From Flectobacillus roseus (GTDB lineage Bacteria > Bacteroidota > Bacteroidia > Cytophagales > Spirosomataceae), in NCBI RefSeq assembly GCF_030056665.1, contig NZ_JASHIG010000017.1: a stretch of DNA of 64,000 nucleotides; one strand, given 5' to 3'. Of this stretch, positions 7,981 through 16,507 are shown piece by piece. The notes below the pieces were generated by a model that searched no databases, was not told where the DNA came from, and worked only from the letters and a program-made list of their open reading frames with translations. Each line of letters begins with the position of its first letter. Position 1 is the stretch's first letter. Both the position numbers and the translations under genes were made by a program.

Positions 7981-8418
7981 ATGAATATCTTTCTAAAAAC
8001 GCCAGTTGGCAAAAGTATCCAAGAAGTGTGGGATGGTTTTGATGAAAAGCTTTTTAAGGCTTTGGCTCCTCCTTTTCCTCCTTTTCGTTTGTTACGATTT
8101 GATGGATGTTTGACTGGCGATAAAGTTGGCATTGAACTGAATTTTATCTTTTTCAAACAAATTTGGGAATCGGATATTGTTGAGCATCAAAAAACGGATG
8201 AGGAATACTTTTTTGTGGATAAAGGAAGTAGGTTGCCTTTTTTTTTAAGTACTTGGCAACATAAACATCGAATTGTTAGAGAAAATGGTATGACTTACAT
8301 AATTGATGACATAAAATATAAAACACCAAATATAATTTTGGACTTTTTGATTTATCCAGCTTTATATCTTCAATTTTTGTATAGAAAGCCAATTTACCGA
8401 AGATACTTCAAGGCATAG
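7981..8418 (+). CDS. SRPBCC family (ligand-binding) protein
   Basis: A 145-residue soluble protein resembling the START/SRPBCC ligand-binding fold. It begins MNIFLKTPVGKSIQEVWDGFDEKLFKALAPPFPPFRLLRFDG and continues with GDKVGIELNFIFFKQIW and a late LIYPALYLQFLYRKPIYRRYF helix; similar Bacteroidota proteins are annotated as SRPBCC. I use the ATG at 7981, since the upstream in-frame start at 7966 is TTG. The ligand is unknown. It follows the HMA gene by 89 bp with a small hairpin between, so it is probably not part of the metal operon. Confidence 0.75.
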   Translation: MNIFLKTPVGKSIQEVWDGFDEKLFKALAPPFPPFRLLRFDGCLTGDKVGIELNFIFFKQIWESDIVEHQKTDEEYFFVDKGSRLPFFLSTWQHKHRIVRENGMTYIIDDIKYKTPNIILDFLIYPALYLQFLYRKPIYRRYFKA

Positions 8419-8546
8419 ATTTGTTACTCAAAATCCTAAAACAGAATCCACTCTATTTGCAAAGGGTGGATTTTTTGCTTTATTTCGTTAATTCAAAATC
8501 CACTAATCGGAAGAAAACTTCGTATTACAGACTAAACATTTATCAA

Positions 8547-9776
8547 ATGAAATTAAACATTACGACAAAAATTCTATTGGGTTTTGTGATTGGTGTAGCC
8601 ATCGGACAATTTCTGAATGTGAGTATGAGTCCAGAGGCGGCGGCGTCCATTTCATCAAAATTTCAAATCCTCAGTAAGGTATTCCTCAAGCTCATCAAGA
8701 TGATTGTTGGGCCTTTGGTATTTTGTACATTGGTAGTAGGGATTGCCAAATTAGGGGATTTTAAAGTGGTAGGTCGTATTGGTATCAAGACCCTATTATA
8801 TTTTTACTTTGCTACAATTCTATCTTTGATTGTTGGGATGGTGGTTGTGAATGTAACCCGTCCTGGTGAAGTTCAACAATGGCCTCGCCCACAAGCTGGT
8901 ACAGATACAGGTATTACAGGAAACAAAATGAAGTCGATAGAAGACTTTATCTTACATATCTTTCCAGATAGTTTGTTTAAAGCACTTGCCGAAAATGAAA
9001 TTCTTCAAATTGTTGTATTCTCTATCTTTTTTGGTATTGCCTTAGGCTCTATTGGTGATAAAGGAAAAATTATTATCAAAGCGATTGATTCGTTAGCTGA
9101 GGCAGTATTCAAAGTAGTAAGTTATGTTATGGAGCTTGCTCCGTTTGGCGTATTGGGTGCTATGACTGCCGTAGTTGCTAGTAAGGGGTTAGGAATTTTG
9201 GTGAGTTATGCTTACCTATTGCTTTGTTTCTTTGGTGGGCTACTTTTCTTCATATTTGTAGTACTCTGGGCAATCTGTTTGGTGATGAAAATTCCATATT
9301 GGAAATTATTGGCCGAAGTAAAAGATGCGCTCTTTTTATCATTTAGTACTGCTAGTTCTGAAGCATCATTTCCACAAACGATTGCAGCTTTAGAACGTTT
9401 TGGTTGTTCACAACGTATCATCGGGTTTGTATTGCCATTAGGTTACAGCTTCAATCTCGATGGTTCAATGATGTACATGACCTTCGCTACGGGCTTTATT
9501 GCTCAGGCGTATGGTGTACCATTGTCACTGGAACAACAAATTACTATGCTTTTAACGTTGATGATTACTTCAAAAGGTATCGCAGGTGTACCTCGTGCTT
9601 CATTGGTTGTAATTGCAGGAACGTTAGCCATGTTTGATTTACCTACAGAAGGAATTGCCCTAATTTTGGGTGTAGACCCATTCTTGGATATGGGACGTTC
9701 GGCAACTTCGGTAGCAGGTAACGCAGTGGCAACTTGTGTAGTATCTAAATTGGAAGGTGAATTACAGAATGTGTAA
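8547..9776 (+). CDS. Dicarboxylate/cation symporter (DAACS, GltP/DctA family)
   Basis: A 409-residue inner-membrane symporter. The frame opens at 8421, but the family start is MKLNITTKILLGFVIGVAIGQF at 8547. It shows the DAACS core: the re-entrant serine-rich loop (SFSTASSEASFPQTI), the substrate segment PLGYSFNLDGSMMY (family NMDGT-like), ITSKGIAGVPRASLVV, and the C-terminal DPFLDMGRSATSVAGNAVATCVV where Asp and Asn contact substrate and cation. It imports C4-dicarboxylates or acidic amino acids with H+ or Na+. Which of these cannot be told from sequence. A very strong terminator follows. Confidence 0.93.
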   Translation: MKLNITTKILLGFVIGVAIGQFLNVSMSPEAAASISSKFQILSKVFLKLIKMIVGPLVFCTLVVGIAKLGDFKVVGRIGIKTLLYFYFATILSLIVGMVVVNVTRPGEVQQWPRPQAGTDTGITGNKMKSIEDFILHIFPDSLFKALAENEILQIVVFSIFFGIALGSIGDKGKIIIKAIDSLAEAVFKVVSYVMELAPFGVLGAMTAVVASKGLGILVSYAYLLLCFFGGLLFFIFVVLWAICLVMKIPYWKLLAEVKDALFLSFSTASSEASFPQTIAALERFGCSQRIIGFVLPLGYSFNLDGSMMYMTFATGFIAQAYGVPLSLEQQITMLLTLMITSKGIAGVPRASLVVIAGTLAMFDLPTEGIALILGVDPFLDMGRSATSVAGNAVATCVVSKLEGELQNV

Positions 9777-9790
9777 TTAGCACTACAAGA

Positions 9791-9834
9791 TAAACGAAAA
9801 AGGGATTGAGCTTGCTCAATCCCTTTTTCGTTTA
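9791..9834 (+). terminator. Strong intrinsic terminator after the symporter gene
   Basis: A perfect 21-bp stem. The left arm is 9791-9811 (TAAACGAAAAAGGGATTGAGC), written here only by position and key bases, and the right arm is 9814-9834. The T5 stretch lies in the right arm. It starts 15 bases after the stop codon. Confidence 0.92.
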
Positions 9835-9934
9835 AGAAAATTATTTAACAATAATAAATTCTTTTATGAATAAAGAAAATTTGGTAGCTTCATCAGAATT
9901 TATTGAAACAGTTTATACACTAAAAAAATCTACA

Positions 9935-10381
9935 ATGAAAAAAACACTCGTTGCTTGCTTGCTTATTTTGGGTTTTTCTACCTGCTCTTTTGGACAAGAT
10001 AAAAATCCACTTCCTATTGCGTCCTCCTCACCCGATTCTGCTACTGTTGTGTTTTACCGAGGTAGTCAACTTTGGAGAGCTTTAGTAAACTTTACCATTC
10101 GTGCGAATGGAGTGGAGCTTTGCCGATTGAGTAATAATCGTTACTTAGTCTACCGAACAGTTCCGCAAAAATGTACTTTTACTAACGTGGCAGGAGGATT
10201 AAATATTCCTGATAAAGAAAAGTTACAAATTGATTTGGAAGGAGGGAAAGTGTACTATGTTCAGTGCGATATTAAATCAGGGTTATTTACAGATAGAATG
10301 GAGATGACGGAGGTGATGGAAAGTACTGCAAGGAGAAAAATGGTAGGCGTTATGCCAGACCATTGTAATGGAACAAAGTAA
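9935..10381 (+). CDS. Secreted protein, DUF2846-like
   Basis: A 148-residue exported protein. Residues 1-21 (MKKTLVACLLILGFSTCSFGQ) are a signal peptide. The mature part has SATVVFYRGSQLWRALVNFTIRANGVELCRLSNNRYLVY and LQIDLEGGKVYYVQCDI, the layout of DUF2846 domains (a small beta protein with a 'V(Y/F)FYR' start). The start at 9935 is preferred over the frame opening at 9866 because the signal peptide begins there. Function unknown. It lies between two strong terminators and so is a single-gene unit. Confidence 0.7.
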   Translation: MKKTLVACLLILGFSTCSFGQDKNPLPIASSSPDSATVVFYRGSQLWRALVNFTIRANGVELCRLSNNRYLVYRTVPQKCTFTNVAGGLNIPDKEKLQIDLEGGKVYYVQCDIKSGLFTDRMEMTEVMESTARRKMVGVMPDHCNGTK

Positions 10382-10382
10382 A

Positions 10383-10422
10383 AAAATCGCTTCAGTTTAA
10401 TTCTAAAGACTGAAGCGATTTT
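10383..10422. terminator. Bidirectional terminator between convergent genes
   Basis: A 14-bp stem, AAAATCGCTTCAGT at 10383-10396 pairing with ACTGAAGCGATTTT at 10409-10422, lies between the DUF2846-like gene (plus) and the permease gene (minus). A/T tracts on both sides serve both directions. Confidence 0.9.
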
Positions 10423-10425
10423 CAT

Positions 10426-11634
10426 TTAAAACTTCACCGCACGTTTGGCAGGGAAGTACGAAGCGGCAAGGGTCATAATAATTACGACAACAGCCGTAAA
10501 AAAGAAGTCATTGAAGCGCATTTCTACTGGATAGGCATCTACTAAAGAACCTACGATTCCCATTGAAACAAAACCGTATACTTTCTGAAGCCAACAAATG
10601 GTAAAGCCTAAAATCAGACCTACCAAAGCACCACTAAACGCTACAATTGCGCCTTCATATAAGAAAATTCGTTTGATTATACTTCTCGATGCGCCCATAG
10701 CACGAAGCGTTTTTACATCAGGTTTTTTCTCAATAGCTAACATAGAAAGCGAGAAAAAGATATTAAAACTGGCTATGCCAATGATAAATGAAAGTGTAAG
10801 AAATACAAAAAGCTTTTCGATTTTGATAGCACGTAACAGGCTAGCATGTTGCTCGTCTTGGTTTTGTACAACAAAATTTTCTCCTAGTAAATCTTGAATT
10901 TCATTTTGTATTTGAGGAATTTGTTTAGGGTCTTTCACCTGTATTTCTAACGAAGTACGTTTGTTGTCATATTCGAATAGTTCTTGAGCAAAACTAAGTG
11001 GAACAAACACAAAATTATTATCATATTCTTGTTCAATCGCAAAAATACCTGTGGGCAACAAATTCAAACGATTGAAGGCATCTGTTGAATTAAAATCAAT
11101 GGTCTTGCTATGATTATTACGTGGGTACCACGTTTCGAGCGGATAAAAAGCGTCTACATCAATTCCTAGTGTAAAAGCTACCCCAGAGCCAACCACTGCA
11201 TAAGAAATTCCTTGACCACCCAATTTTAACTCACCATCAATAATGCTCGATTTGAGGCGTTGTTGTTTGAGGAAATTGTCATCAACTCCTTTTAATGTTA
11301 CCACCATTTGGGCTTCTTTATACCTAATGAGGGCACTTTCTTGAATCACTTGGGTAATAGTGCTTACACCATCGACAGCTTGAAGTTTGGCAAGAAAGTC
11401 GGGAGTACATGGAAAGTTTTTTCCTTTTTTAGCGCTTATTTTTAATTCTGCATCAAAAGTTCGAAAAAGACCTTTTTGGAAAGCCTCAAGTCCATTAAAC
11501 ACCGATAAAACAATCACTAAAGCCATTGTACCGACGCAAACGCCGAGCATTGAAATCCAAGAAATAAGGGAAATAAAGGAAGTCTTTTTTCGAGCAATGA
11601 AATATCGTTTCGCAACAAAGAAAGGCAAATTCAT
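10426..11634 (-). CDS. ABC transporter permease, LolC/LolE type (FtsX/MacB superfamily)
   Basis: A 402-residue inner-membrane permease. It opens MNLPFFVAKRYFIARKKTSFISLISWISMLGVCVGTMALVIVLSVFNGLE, the typical LolC/E start: cytoplasmic lead, first transmembrane helix, then a large periplasmic MacB-type domain (about residues 50-260). Three C-terminal helices include SFNIFFSLSMLAIEKKPDVKTLRAMGAS, the FtsX-domain coupling segment. LolCDE extracts lipoproteins from the inner membrane for delivery to the outer membrane. No LolD ATPase lies in the window. It is downstream of rbfA on the same strand with a hairpin between them. Confidence 0.9.
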   Translation of the reverse strand: MNLPFFVAKRYFIARKKTSFISLISWISMLGVCVGTMALVIVLSVFNGLEAFQKGLFRTFDAELKISAKKGKNFPCTPDFLAKLQAVDGVSTITQVIQESALIRYKEAQMVVTLKGVDDNFLKQQRLKSSIIDGELKLGGQGISYAVVGSGVAFTLGIDVDAFYPLETWYPRNNHSKTIDFNSTDAFNRLNLLPTGIFAIEQEYDNNFVFVPLSFAQELFEYDNKRTSLEIQVKDPKQIPQIQNEIQDLLGENFVVQNQDEQHASLLRAIKIEKLFVFLTLSFIIGIASFNIFFSLSMLAIEKKPDVKTLRAMGASRSIIKRIFLYEGAIVAFSGALVGLILGFTICWLQKVYGFVSMGIVGSLVDAYPVEMRFNDFFFTAVVVIIMTLAASYFPAKRAVKF

Positions 11635-11701
11635 GATAGGGAGCTCTTGGAGATAAGATAAACAAATAAAGAAGCAAGTCTGAGTAAAAAAGTGAAGGAA
11701 A

Positions 11702-11727
11702 TGAAACGTAAATGAGATTACGTTTCA
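11702..11727 (-). terminator. Hairpin between rbfA and the permease gene
   Basis: A 10-bp stem TGAAACGTAA / TTACGTTTCA with a 6-nt loop. On the minus strand it is followed by a T-rich stretch (TTTCCTTCACTTTTTTA). It could end rbfA transcription or reduce read-through into the permease gene. Confidence 0.65.
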
Positions 11728-11766
11728 AACCCAAATTCTTCACTTCATATTGGTGTAATCCCAATA

Positions 11767-12147
11767 TTAATCCTCAATTTCTTCTCCTTCTTTCAAAGGT
11801 GGAATGTCTAAGCTTGAAATTAAACGATCCATTTTAGCAGCATATTCGGCTGTATCGTCCAAATAAAACTCCAAATCAGGAATAATACGAGCTTGGTGAC
11901 GGATACGTTGTCCCAAAACGCCTCTGATTTGTTTAGTTTTTTCGCGAATCTCCTGCATTAAACCTTGTTTATCGTTGGCAAGCATGAAGCTCAAGTAGAT
12001 ACGAGCAATAGACAAATCTGGTGTTACTTTTACATCGGTGATTGTGATGAAAGCATTACCAAAGGCACTACGCATATCTTTTTGAAAAATCTCACTCAAA
12101 TCTTTTTGAATTTGACGAGAAAATTTTTGTTGTCTTTTCGAATCCAT
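11767..12147 (-). CDS. rbfA: Ribosome-binding factor A
   Basis: A 126-residue KH-like protein that assists late maturation of the 30S subunit at 16S rRNA helix 1. The sequence has the family pattern: RQQKFSRQIQKDLSEIFQKDMR, then ITITDVKVTPDLSIARIYLSFM, IREKTKQIRGVLGQRIRHQARIIPDLEFYLDDTAEYAAKMDRLI. The length is normal for bacterial RbfA, and the C-terminal tail is acidic (KEGEEIED). It is transcribed away from the membrane-protein gene at 12323. The shared upstream region holds a 9-bp inverted repeat CAATAGCAC...GTGCTATTG (12200-12242). Confidence 0.96.
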   Translation of the reverse strand: MDSKRQQKFSRQIQKDLSEIFQKDMRSAFGNAFITITDVKVTPDLSIARIYLSFMLANDKQGLMQEIREKTKQIRGVLGQRIRHQARIIPDLEFYLDDTAEYAAKMDRLISSLDIPPLKEGEEIED

Positions 12148-12322
12148 TTCCGCTAGTCTTTACAAATTGGCATATATTGCCATCTATGAATAAATAAACC
12201 AATAGCACTGGTTATCATAGCGATTTTCTAAGGGTGCTATTGTAATATTAATGCAAATTTCGGGAATTTAATTTGATTAACCGTAATTTCGTGAAAAATA
12301 CCTTTTAATTAAAGTAACAGTT

Positions 12323-13720
12323 ATGTTAAGTTTTTTCAGGGTAAATGCCCTCTATCAAATATTTAGTTTGTTGATTTTACTAATCGTATCACGTATTCAT
12401 ATATTCTTGAACGGTTCGCCTGAACTGATCCCTGAATTGCAATGGATGTTAGTCGGTGAGCAAATCAATAAAGGTTTTGTGATGTACTCAGATATTTGGG
12501 ATAACACTGCTCCGTTTTCTGCTATGGTTTATGCAGGAATTGATAGTATTGTTGGTCGTTCTCAATTTGCCTATCAATTTTTGGCCTTTTTCGTGGCTGC
12601 TTTTCAGGTAATATATTTCAATGTTGTAATCAACAATAGGGATATTTTTCCTAAAAGAACTTATTTGCCTGGTTTAATGTATGTCATCTTTTTGAATATC
12701 TCGATTGACTGCACCACGCTGTCTCCTGTGTTGATGGGAACAAGCTTTTTGCTACTGGCTTTCGGAACAATCGTTAAGCAGGTAAATCGACTGGAGGCTA
12801 CCGACGAAGTGTTTGAAATAGGCTTTTTGATTGGGGTTGCCACGCTGTTTTATCCTCCAGCTTGTGTATTTATTTTATGGGCAATTGCTTCTTTATTGTT
12901 TTTTAGTGGAGCTACGCTTCGTCAGCATTCATTGGCGATGTTTGGTTTCTTGTTTCCGCTATTTTTGACAGGACTTTTCTTTTATTTAGATGGGACTTAT
13001 GATGACTTTTTCCAAATATTTATCTCATCGGTATTCCAAATTCGCCAGTATAACCTCAACGACTTTCGCACTCTTTTAGCCACATTGCTATTGCCGTTTA
13101 TCTTTGCGGTTCTGGGCTTTTTGAGATTAGTAAATGCCACGGGTTTTGTCAATTTTCAGTTACGTTGTCAACAAGTGATGATGCTTTGGGGGCTAACAGG
13201 TTTTCTGTCGATTGGTCTAATGCCGTTTTTGGCGCCTATGCAATTCATTATTTTTGTACCAGCATTGGCATTTTTTGCTACCAACTTTTTTAGTAGTTTC
13301 AAAAAAACATGGATGGCCGAAATGCTTTTTTTAGGAAGTCTTTCTGTTATGATTTTCTTCTATTTCCAAGGTGCAAATGATAGTGATGAATCTTTTGCAA
13401 AGCTGAATAATTTGAAAATCAAACGTAATAGCGCTTTTCCTTTTAAGAGTAAAAAAGTGTTGGTTTTGGGAAATGGTATGGAGGAGTATTTGGACAACTA
13501 CGCTGCTACGCCTTACCTCAACTGGAACTTGGCAAAATATGAATTAGAAAACTTAGATAATTACGAAAACGTGATAAGTATCTTGAGAAACTTTGAAAAA
13601 GATACGCCAGAAGTCATTATTGACAAAGCGAATTTAGTTCCTAAACTTTTTAAACGAATCCCTGCATTAGCCCGTCGCTATCATGCAGATGGCAAAGGTG
13701 TTTATCTTTTGAATTCGTAA
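12323..13720 (+). CDS. Multi-pass membrane protein, DUF6427-like
   Basis: A 465-residue integral membrane protein with about ten to twelve hydrophobic segments through residue about 345, then a soluble C-terminal domain of about 115 residues (NNLKIKRNSAFPFKSKKVLVLGNGMEEYLD...NLVPKLFKRIPALARRYHADGKGVYLL). The early SPELIPELQWMLVGEQINKGFVMYSDIWDNTAPFSAMVYAGID resembles the DUF6427 family and, more distantly, the GT-C/PMT-type glycosyltransferase fold, with an acidic pair (SDIWD) after the first helix. A lipid-linked sugar transferase is possible but only a guess. The gene stands alone between rbfA (divergent) and a terminator element. Confidence 0.75.
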   Translation: MLSFFRVNALYQIFSLLILLIVSRIHIFLNGSPELIPELQWMLVGEQINKGFVMYSDIWDNTAPFSAMVYAGIDSIVGRSQFAYQFLAFFVAAFQVIYFNVVINNRDIFPKRTYLPGLMYVIFLNISIDCTTLSPVLMGTSFLLLAFGTIVKQVNRLEATDEVFEIGFLIGVATLFYPPACVFILWAIASLLFFSGATLRQHSLAMFGFLFPLFLTGLFFYLDGTYDDFFQIFISSVFQIRQYNLNDFRTLLATLLLPFIFAVLGFLRLVNATGFVNFQLRCQQVMMLWGLTGFLSIGLMPFLAPMQFIIFVPALAFFATNFFSSFKKTWMAEMLFLGSLSVMIFFYFQGANDSDESFAKLNNLKIKRNSAFPFKSKKVLVLGNGMEEYLDNYAATPYLNWNLAKYELENLDNYENVISILRNFEKDTPEVIIDKANLVPKLFKRIPALARRYHADGKGVYLLNS

Positions 13721-13739
13721 AAGCGCAATTTAGTGAGTT

Positions 13740-13956
13740 GTGATTGAGTGAATGAGTGATTATTTCTAATGGTAGAGACGCAATGCTTTGAACCTGATTA
13801 GGTATTATTCGAAATATATTATCAAAAAAAGCGTTCGGAAAATAATTTCTGAACGCTTTTTTTGATAATATCATGCTAGATATGACTCGGCTTAAGACGC
13901 AATCATTGCGTCTCTACTGCTAGAATACAGATTTTTTAAAAACACTCATTCAATTT
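13740..13956. repeat. Composite convergent-intergenic element, copy 1
   Basis: Ordered parts are GTGATTGAGTGAATGAGTGATT at both ends in inverted form (10-bp arms 13749-13758 and 13943-13952), GTAGAGACGCAATG at 13772, a 25-bp hairpin at 13817-13870, and AGACGCAATCATTGCGTCT at 13895-13913 followed by CTAC. The same parts recur at 19669-19873 and 61128-61286. It fills the gap between the convergent DUF6427-like and polX genes. Confidence 0.8.
13817..13870. terminator. Bidirectional terminator inside element copy 1
   Basis: Arms at 13817-13841 and 13846-13870 form 25 bp with one G-U pair and a 4-nt loop. The core is GCGTTCGGAAA / TTTCTGAACGC flanked by A7 and T7, so it can act in both directions between convergent genes. 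Confidence 0.92.
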
Positions 13957-13964
13957 AAGAGAAT

Positions 13965-15650
13965 TTACTTTTTTCTACCGTTCAAATACTCTTCTATTTC
14001 AGATAGGCTCAGAGCATTAAAAGTCATTTCGGCTGTTAGGCCACCTTTACGGGCGTTGGCAACACCAAAGTGCATATCAAAATAACCTTCTTTTTCGTGG
14101 GCATCAGGATTAATAGACAGCTTGACGTTTTTCTCCAAAGCATATTGAATATATCGCCAATCCAAATCCAAACGATACGGGCTTGCATTGATTTCAATTA
14201 CCACACCATTGGCCGCACAAGCATCAATCAGCTTGTAATGGTCGACAGGATAACCTGCTCTTGATAATAGTAATCGTCCTGTTGGGTGTCCCAAAATCGT
14301 TGTATAGGGATTTTCGATGGCTTTAATCAAACGATACATGGCTTTTTCTTCAGTCATTTTCAGGTTTTGATGTACCGAAGCCACGATATAATCAAAGCTC
14401 TTTAAAACCTCCTCATCATAATCCAAAGAGCCATCTCCCAGAATATCGGATTCGATTCCTTTCAGAATCTTAAAAGGTTTGTCGCCTAGCGCATATTGTG
14501 CATTAAGCTGGTCGATTTCGGCATGCTGTTCTGCTACACGGACTTCGTTGAGTCCTCGTGCGTACGACGCTGTTTTGGAGTGGTCGGCAATCCCAAGATA
14601 TTCAAAGCCCAATTCACGACAGTAATTGGCCATTTCAGCCAGAGTATTTTTACCATCTGAATAGGTAGAGTGATTGTGTAAAATACCTTTGAGCGAGTCC
14701 CAAGTTACGAGTTGGTCGTTATTGTATTTTTGGATCCAATCAAATTCAAATGCACCTTCACGCATTTCAGGGATGATATATGGAATGCCTACTTTGGCAT
14801 AAATAGCCTCCTCGGAGTCAAAAGTTTGGCTTTGAACGGTTTGATAAATATGATGTTTTGCTAAATGTTTGGGTGAAGCACTGAATATAAAGCACTGATT
14901 AACAAATTGTTTTTCAGGACAAATAATCACTTCAATGGGAATTAGTTTGCCTTCGATATTGCCACGCCAAGTAAATGGCGACGAATCTTTTTCGTTTTGT
15001 TGTAGGGTAGGAGTAGCGTTGAGCAATTGTTGTACCTCCCAAGGTTGATCGTGCCCCACTACCAATTGAATAGACTCAACCACTTCATTCTTACGACGAA
15101 TATCCCCTACAACTTGAACATGTTCAAAGACTGGCTCAAGGATATCAAGGATAAAATCGGCGATTTCTTGTCCTTTTTCCATTCTTAACTTACCAGAATT
15201 GGATTGGTTGTAAAGAATAGATTGTTTGATACTTTCTTGAATTTTATCCCCAAAACCTTTAAGTTTGGCTACTTCACCATTCTCACAAGCTAGCAGTAAT
15301 TCACGAGTATCGGTAATTCCCAACTCTTGCCAAATCATGCGCACTTTTTTAGGGCCAATTCCTTTGATTTTGAACATCTCCAAAATCCCCTCTGGAGTTT
15401 TATTTAATAGTTCGTTCAATTCAGCAAGTTGTCCTGTGGTACGAATTTCCTCGATTTTCGAAGCAGTACTTTTTCCAACCCCTTGAATCGCCGCTAATTG
15501 TGCGACAGGAGTCGTGATAAAGTCTTCGGTTGCTTTGTCTAATGCTCGAACAGCAAAGCTGAGATTTTTTATTTTAAATTCATTCTCTTCATGCAGTTCC
15601 AATAATTTGACCGTTAGTTCGAGAATATCCAGAATATCTTGATTGTTCAT
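13965..15650 (-). CDS. PolX-type PHP phosphoesterase with degenerate polymerase site
   Basis: A 561-residue PolX homologue: helix-hairpin-helix N domain (IQGVGKSTASKIEEIR, residues 55-70; IKGIGPKKVRMIW, 95-107), family X polymerase palm (about 150-300) and a C-terminal PHP domain (320-560). The PHP metal site looks intact: HNHSTYSDG at 325-333, IADHSK at 354-359, then GIESDI, ASVHQ, LGHPTG and NPDAH. The palm has GDIRRKNEVVESIQLVV at 182-198, where family X members have two catalytic aspartates (D-x-D); here they are Ser193 and Gln195, and the third position is IEV, not VDL. Nucleotide addition is therefore unlikely and 3'-5' exonuclease or phosphoesterase action in base-excision repair is more likely. 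The start at 15650 omits 11 upstream residues. Confidence 0.93.
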   Translation of the reverse strand: MNNQDILDILELTVKLLELHEENEFKIKNLSFAVRALDKATEDFITTPVAQLAAIQGVGKSTASKIEEIRTTGQLAELNELLNKTPEGILEMFKIKGIGPKKVRMIWQELGITDTRELLLACENGEVAKLKGFGDKIQESIKQSILYNQSNSGKLRMEKGQEIADFILDILEPVFEHVQVVGDIRRKNEVVESIQLVVGHDQPWEVQQLLNATPTLQQNEKDSSPFTWRGNIEGKLIPIEVIICPEKQFVNQCFIFSASPKHLAKHHIYQTVQSQTFDSEEAIYAKVGIPYIIPEMREGAFEFDWIQKYNNDQLVTWDSLKGILHNHSTYSDGKNTLAEMANYCRELGFEYLGIADHSKTASYARGLNEVRVAEQHAEIDQLNAQYALGDKPFKILKGIESDILGDGSLDYDEEVLKSFDYIVASVHQNLKMTEEKAMYRLIKAIENPYTTILGHPTGRLLLSRAGYPVDHYKLIDACAANGVVIEINASPYRLDLDWRYIQYALEKNVKLSINPDAHEKEGYFDMHFGVANARKGGLTAEMTFNALSLSEIEEYLNGRKK

Positions 15651-15729
15651 ATCGTAAAATTTAAAAGCGCAAGGAATACTCAATCACACATGGTGCTTGT
15701 AAGCGTTTTACTTCTTTTCAAAAATAACA

Positions 15730-15767
15730 AAAAGGGTACAAAACAGCGATTGTGTATGTACCCTTTT
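15730..15767 (-). terminator. Intrinsic terminator after the DUF4494 gene
   Basis: An 11-bp stem AAAAGGGTACA / TGTACCCTTTT with a 16-nt loop, 20 bases after the DUF4494 stop and before polX on the same strand. Confidence 0.85.
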
Positions 15768-15786
15768 CTAAAAATCTCCTACCTTA

Positions 15787-16290
15787 TTATGCTTGAGAAT
15801 TAGCTTCTTGTTCTGCCAATACCTCTGCTACGGGACGAAAATTGCCTTTTTTGAGCATTTCGTTTTCTGGCTCGTAAGGGCATACTTCCAAGATGGTTGT
15901 AATGTTAATATCGGTAATCTGGTAATCGTTGAGGTTGCCCAAATTCTTTTTTAGTAAAGTGTATACTTCGCCTGGGTCATTGGCATTGATTAGCATCATA
16001 TGAGCCGTTTTCTTTTCCTTTTGAGATTTTTCATCAAAAGAGATATACTGTACTTTTGCTTTAAACCACGTTTCGGCATTGTTGTCTTCAAAAAACACCT
16101 CACTCAATTTCATTTTGGTAAGATTTGTAATTTGAAATTCTGGTGTATTGCTAGCTACAATTTCAAAAACTCTAGCCTCTGCGTCGGTGTAAGATACTGC
16201 ATCAATCAAATACGCTTCGTTGATGGTTTTTAATGAGCCTGCCTCGTCCTCTCTCTGGTAACGAATTTTGGCCAAATACCAAGTTGCCAT
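15787..16290 (-). CDS. DUF4494 family protein
   Basis: A 167-residue cytoplasmic protein of the Bacteroidota-specific DUF4494 family. It begins MATWYLAKIRYQREDEAGSLKTINEAYLIDAVSYTDAEARVFEIV, a near-diagnostic start, followed by an alternating beta-rich core (ETWFKAKVQYISFDEKSQKEKKTAHMMLINANDPGEVY). The function of the family is not known. The length is normal. It is a single-gene unit, with a good promoter upstream (16318-16351) and a terminator downstream. Confidence 0.92.
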   Translation of the reverse strand: MATWYLAKIRYQREDEAGSLKTINEAYLIDAVSYTDAEARVFEIVASNTPEFQITNLTKMKLSEVFFEDNNAETWFKAKVQYISFDEKSQKEKKTAHMMLINANDPGEVYTLLKKNLGNLNDYQITDINITTILEVCPYEPENEMLKKGNFRPVAEVLAEQEANSQA

Positions 16291-16317
16291 AATTAATCTG
16301 TTTTATTTTTATGCCTG

Positions 16318-16351
16318 CAAAACTATCAAGACTTTCTTAATATTCCGCAAA
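16318..16351 (-). promoter_or_regulatory. Bacteroidota-type promoter for the DUF4494 gene
   Basis: On the minus strand TTTG (16351-16348) is followed after 22 bases by TAGTTTTG (16325-16318), a perfect TAnnTTTG -7 box. The start codon is 28 bases further on. Confidence 0.6.
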
Positions 16352-16443
16352 GCACGACCCAAACATTTTCGGTTCCATTATCCTTCTTGAATGAAGAAGT
16401 GAATTTTTTCTGTTGCATCGAACAATTGTCGATTGATGTAACG

Positions 16444-16451
16444 TAAATTTG
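16444..16451 (+). promoter_or_regulatory. Candidate -7 box for the serine hydrolase gene
   Basis: TAAATTTG is a perfect TAnnTTTG match 57 bases before the ATG at 16508. The nearest upstream TTG is at a short spacing (15 bases), so the -33 element is weak. Confidence 0.45.
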
Positions 16452-16507
16452 ACTATTGAGTTGCTACTTATCTGAAATAACTCATTTTCATCCCAACTAA
16501 AAACCTT

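Noticed and set aside
7788..8156. Minus-strand frame of 122 codons across the HMA and SRPBCC genes
   Set aside because: It is antisense to two well-supported genes and has low-complexity composition.
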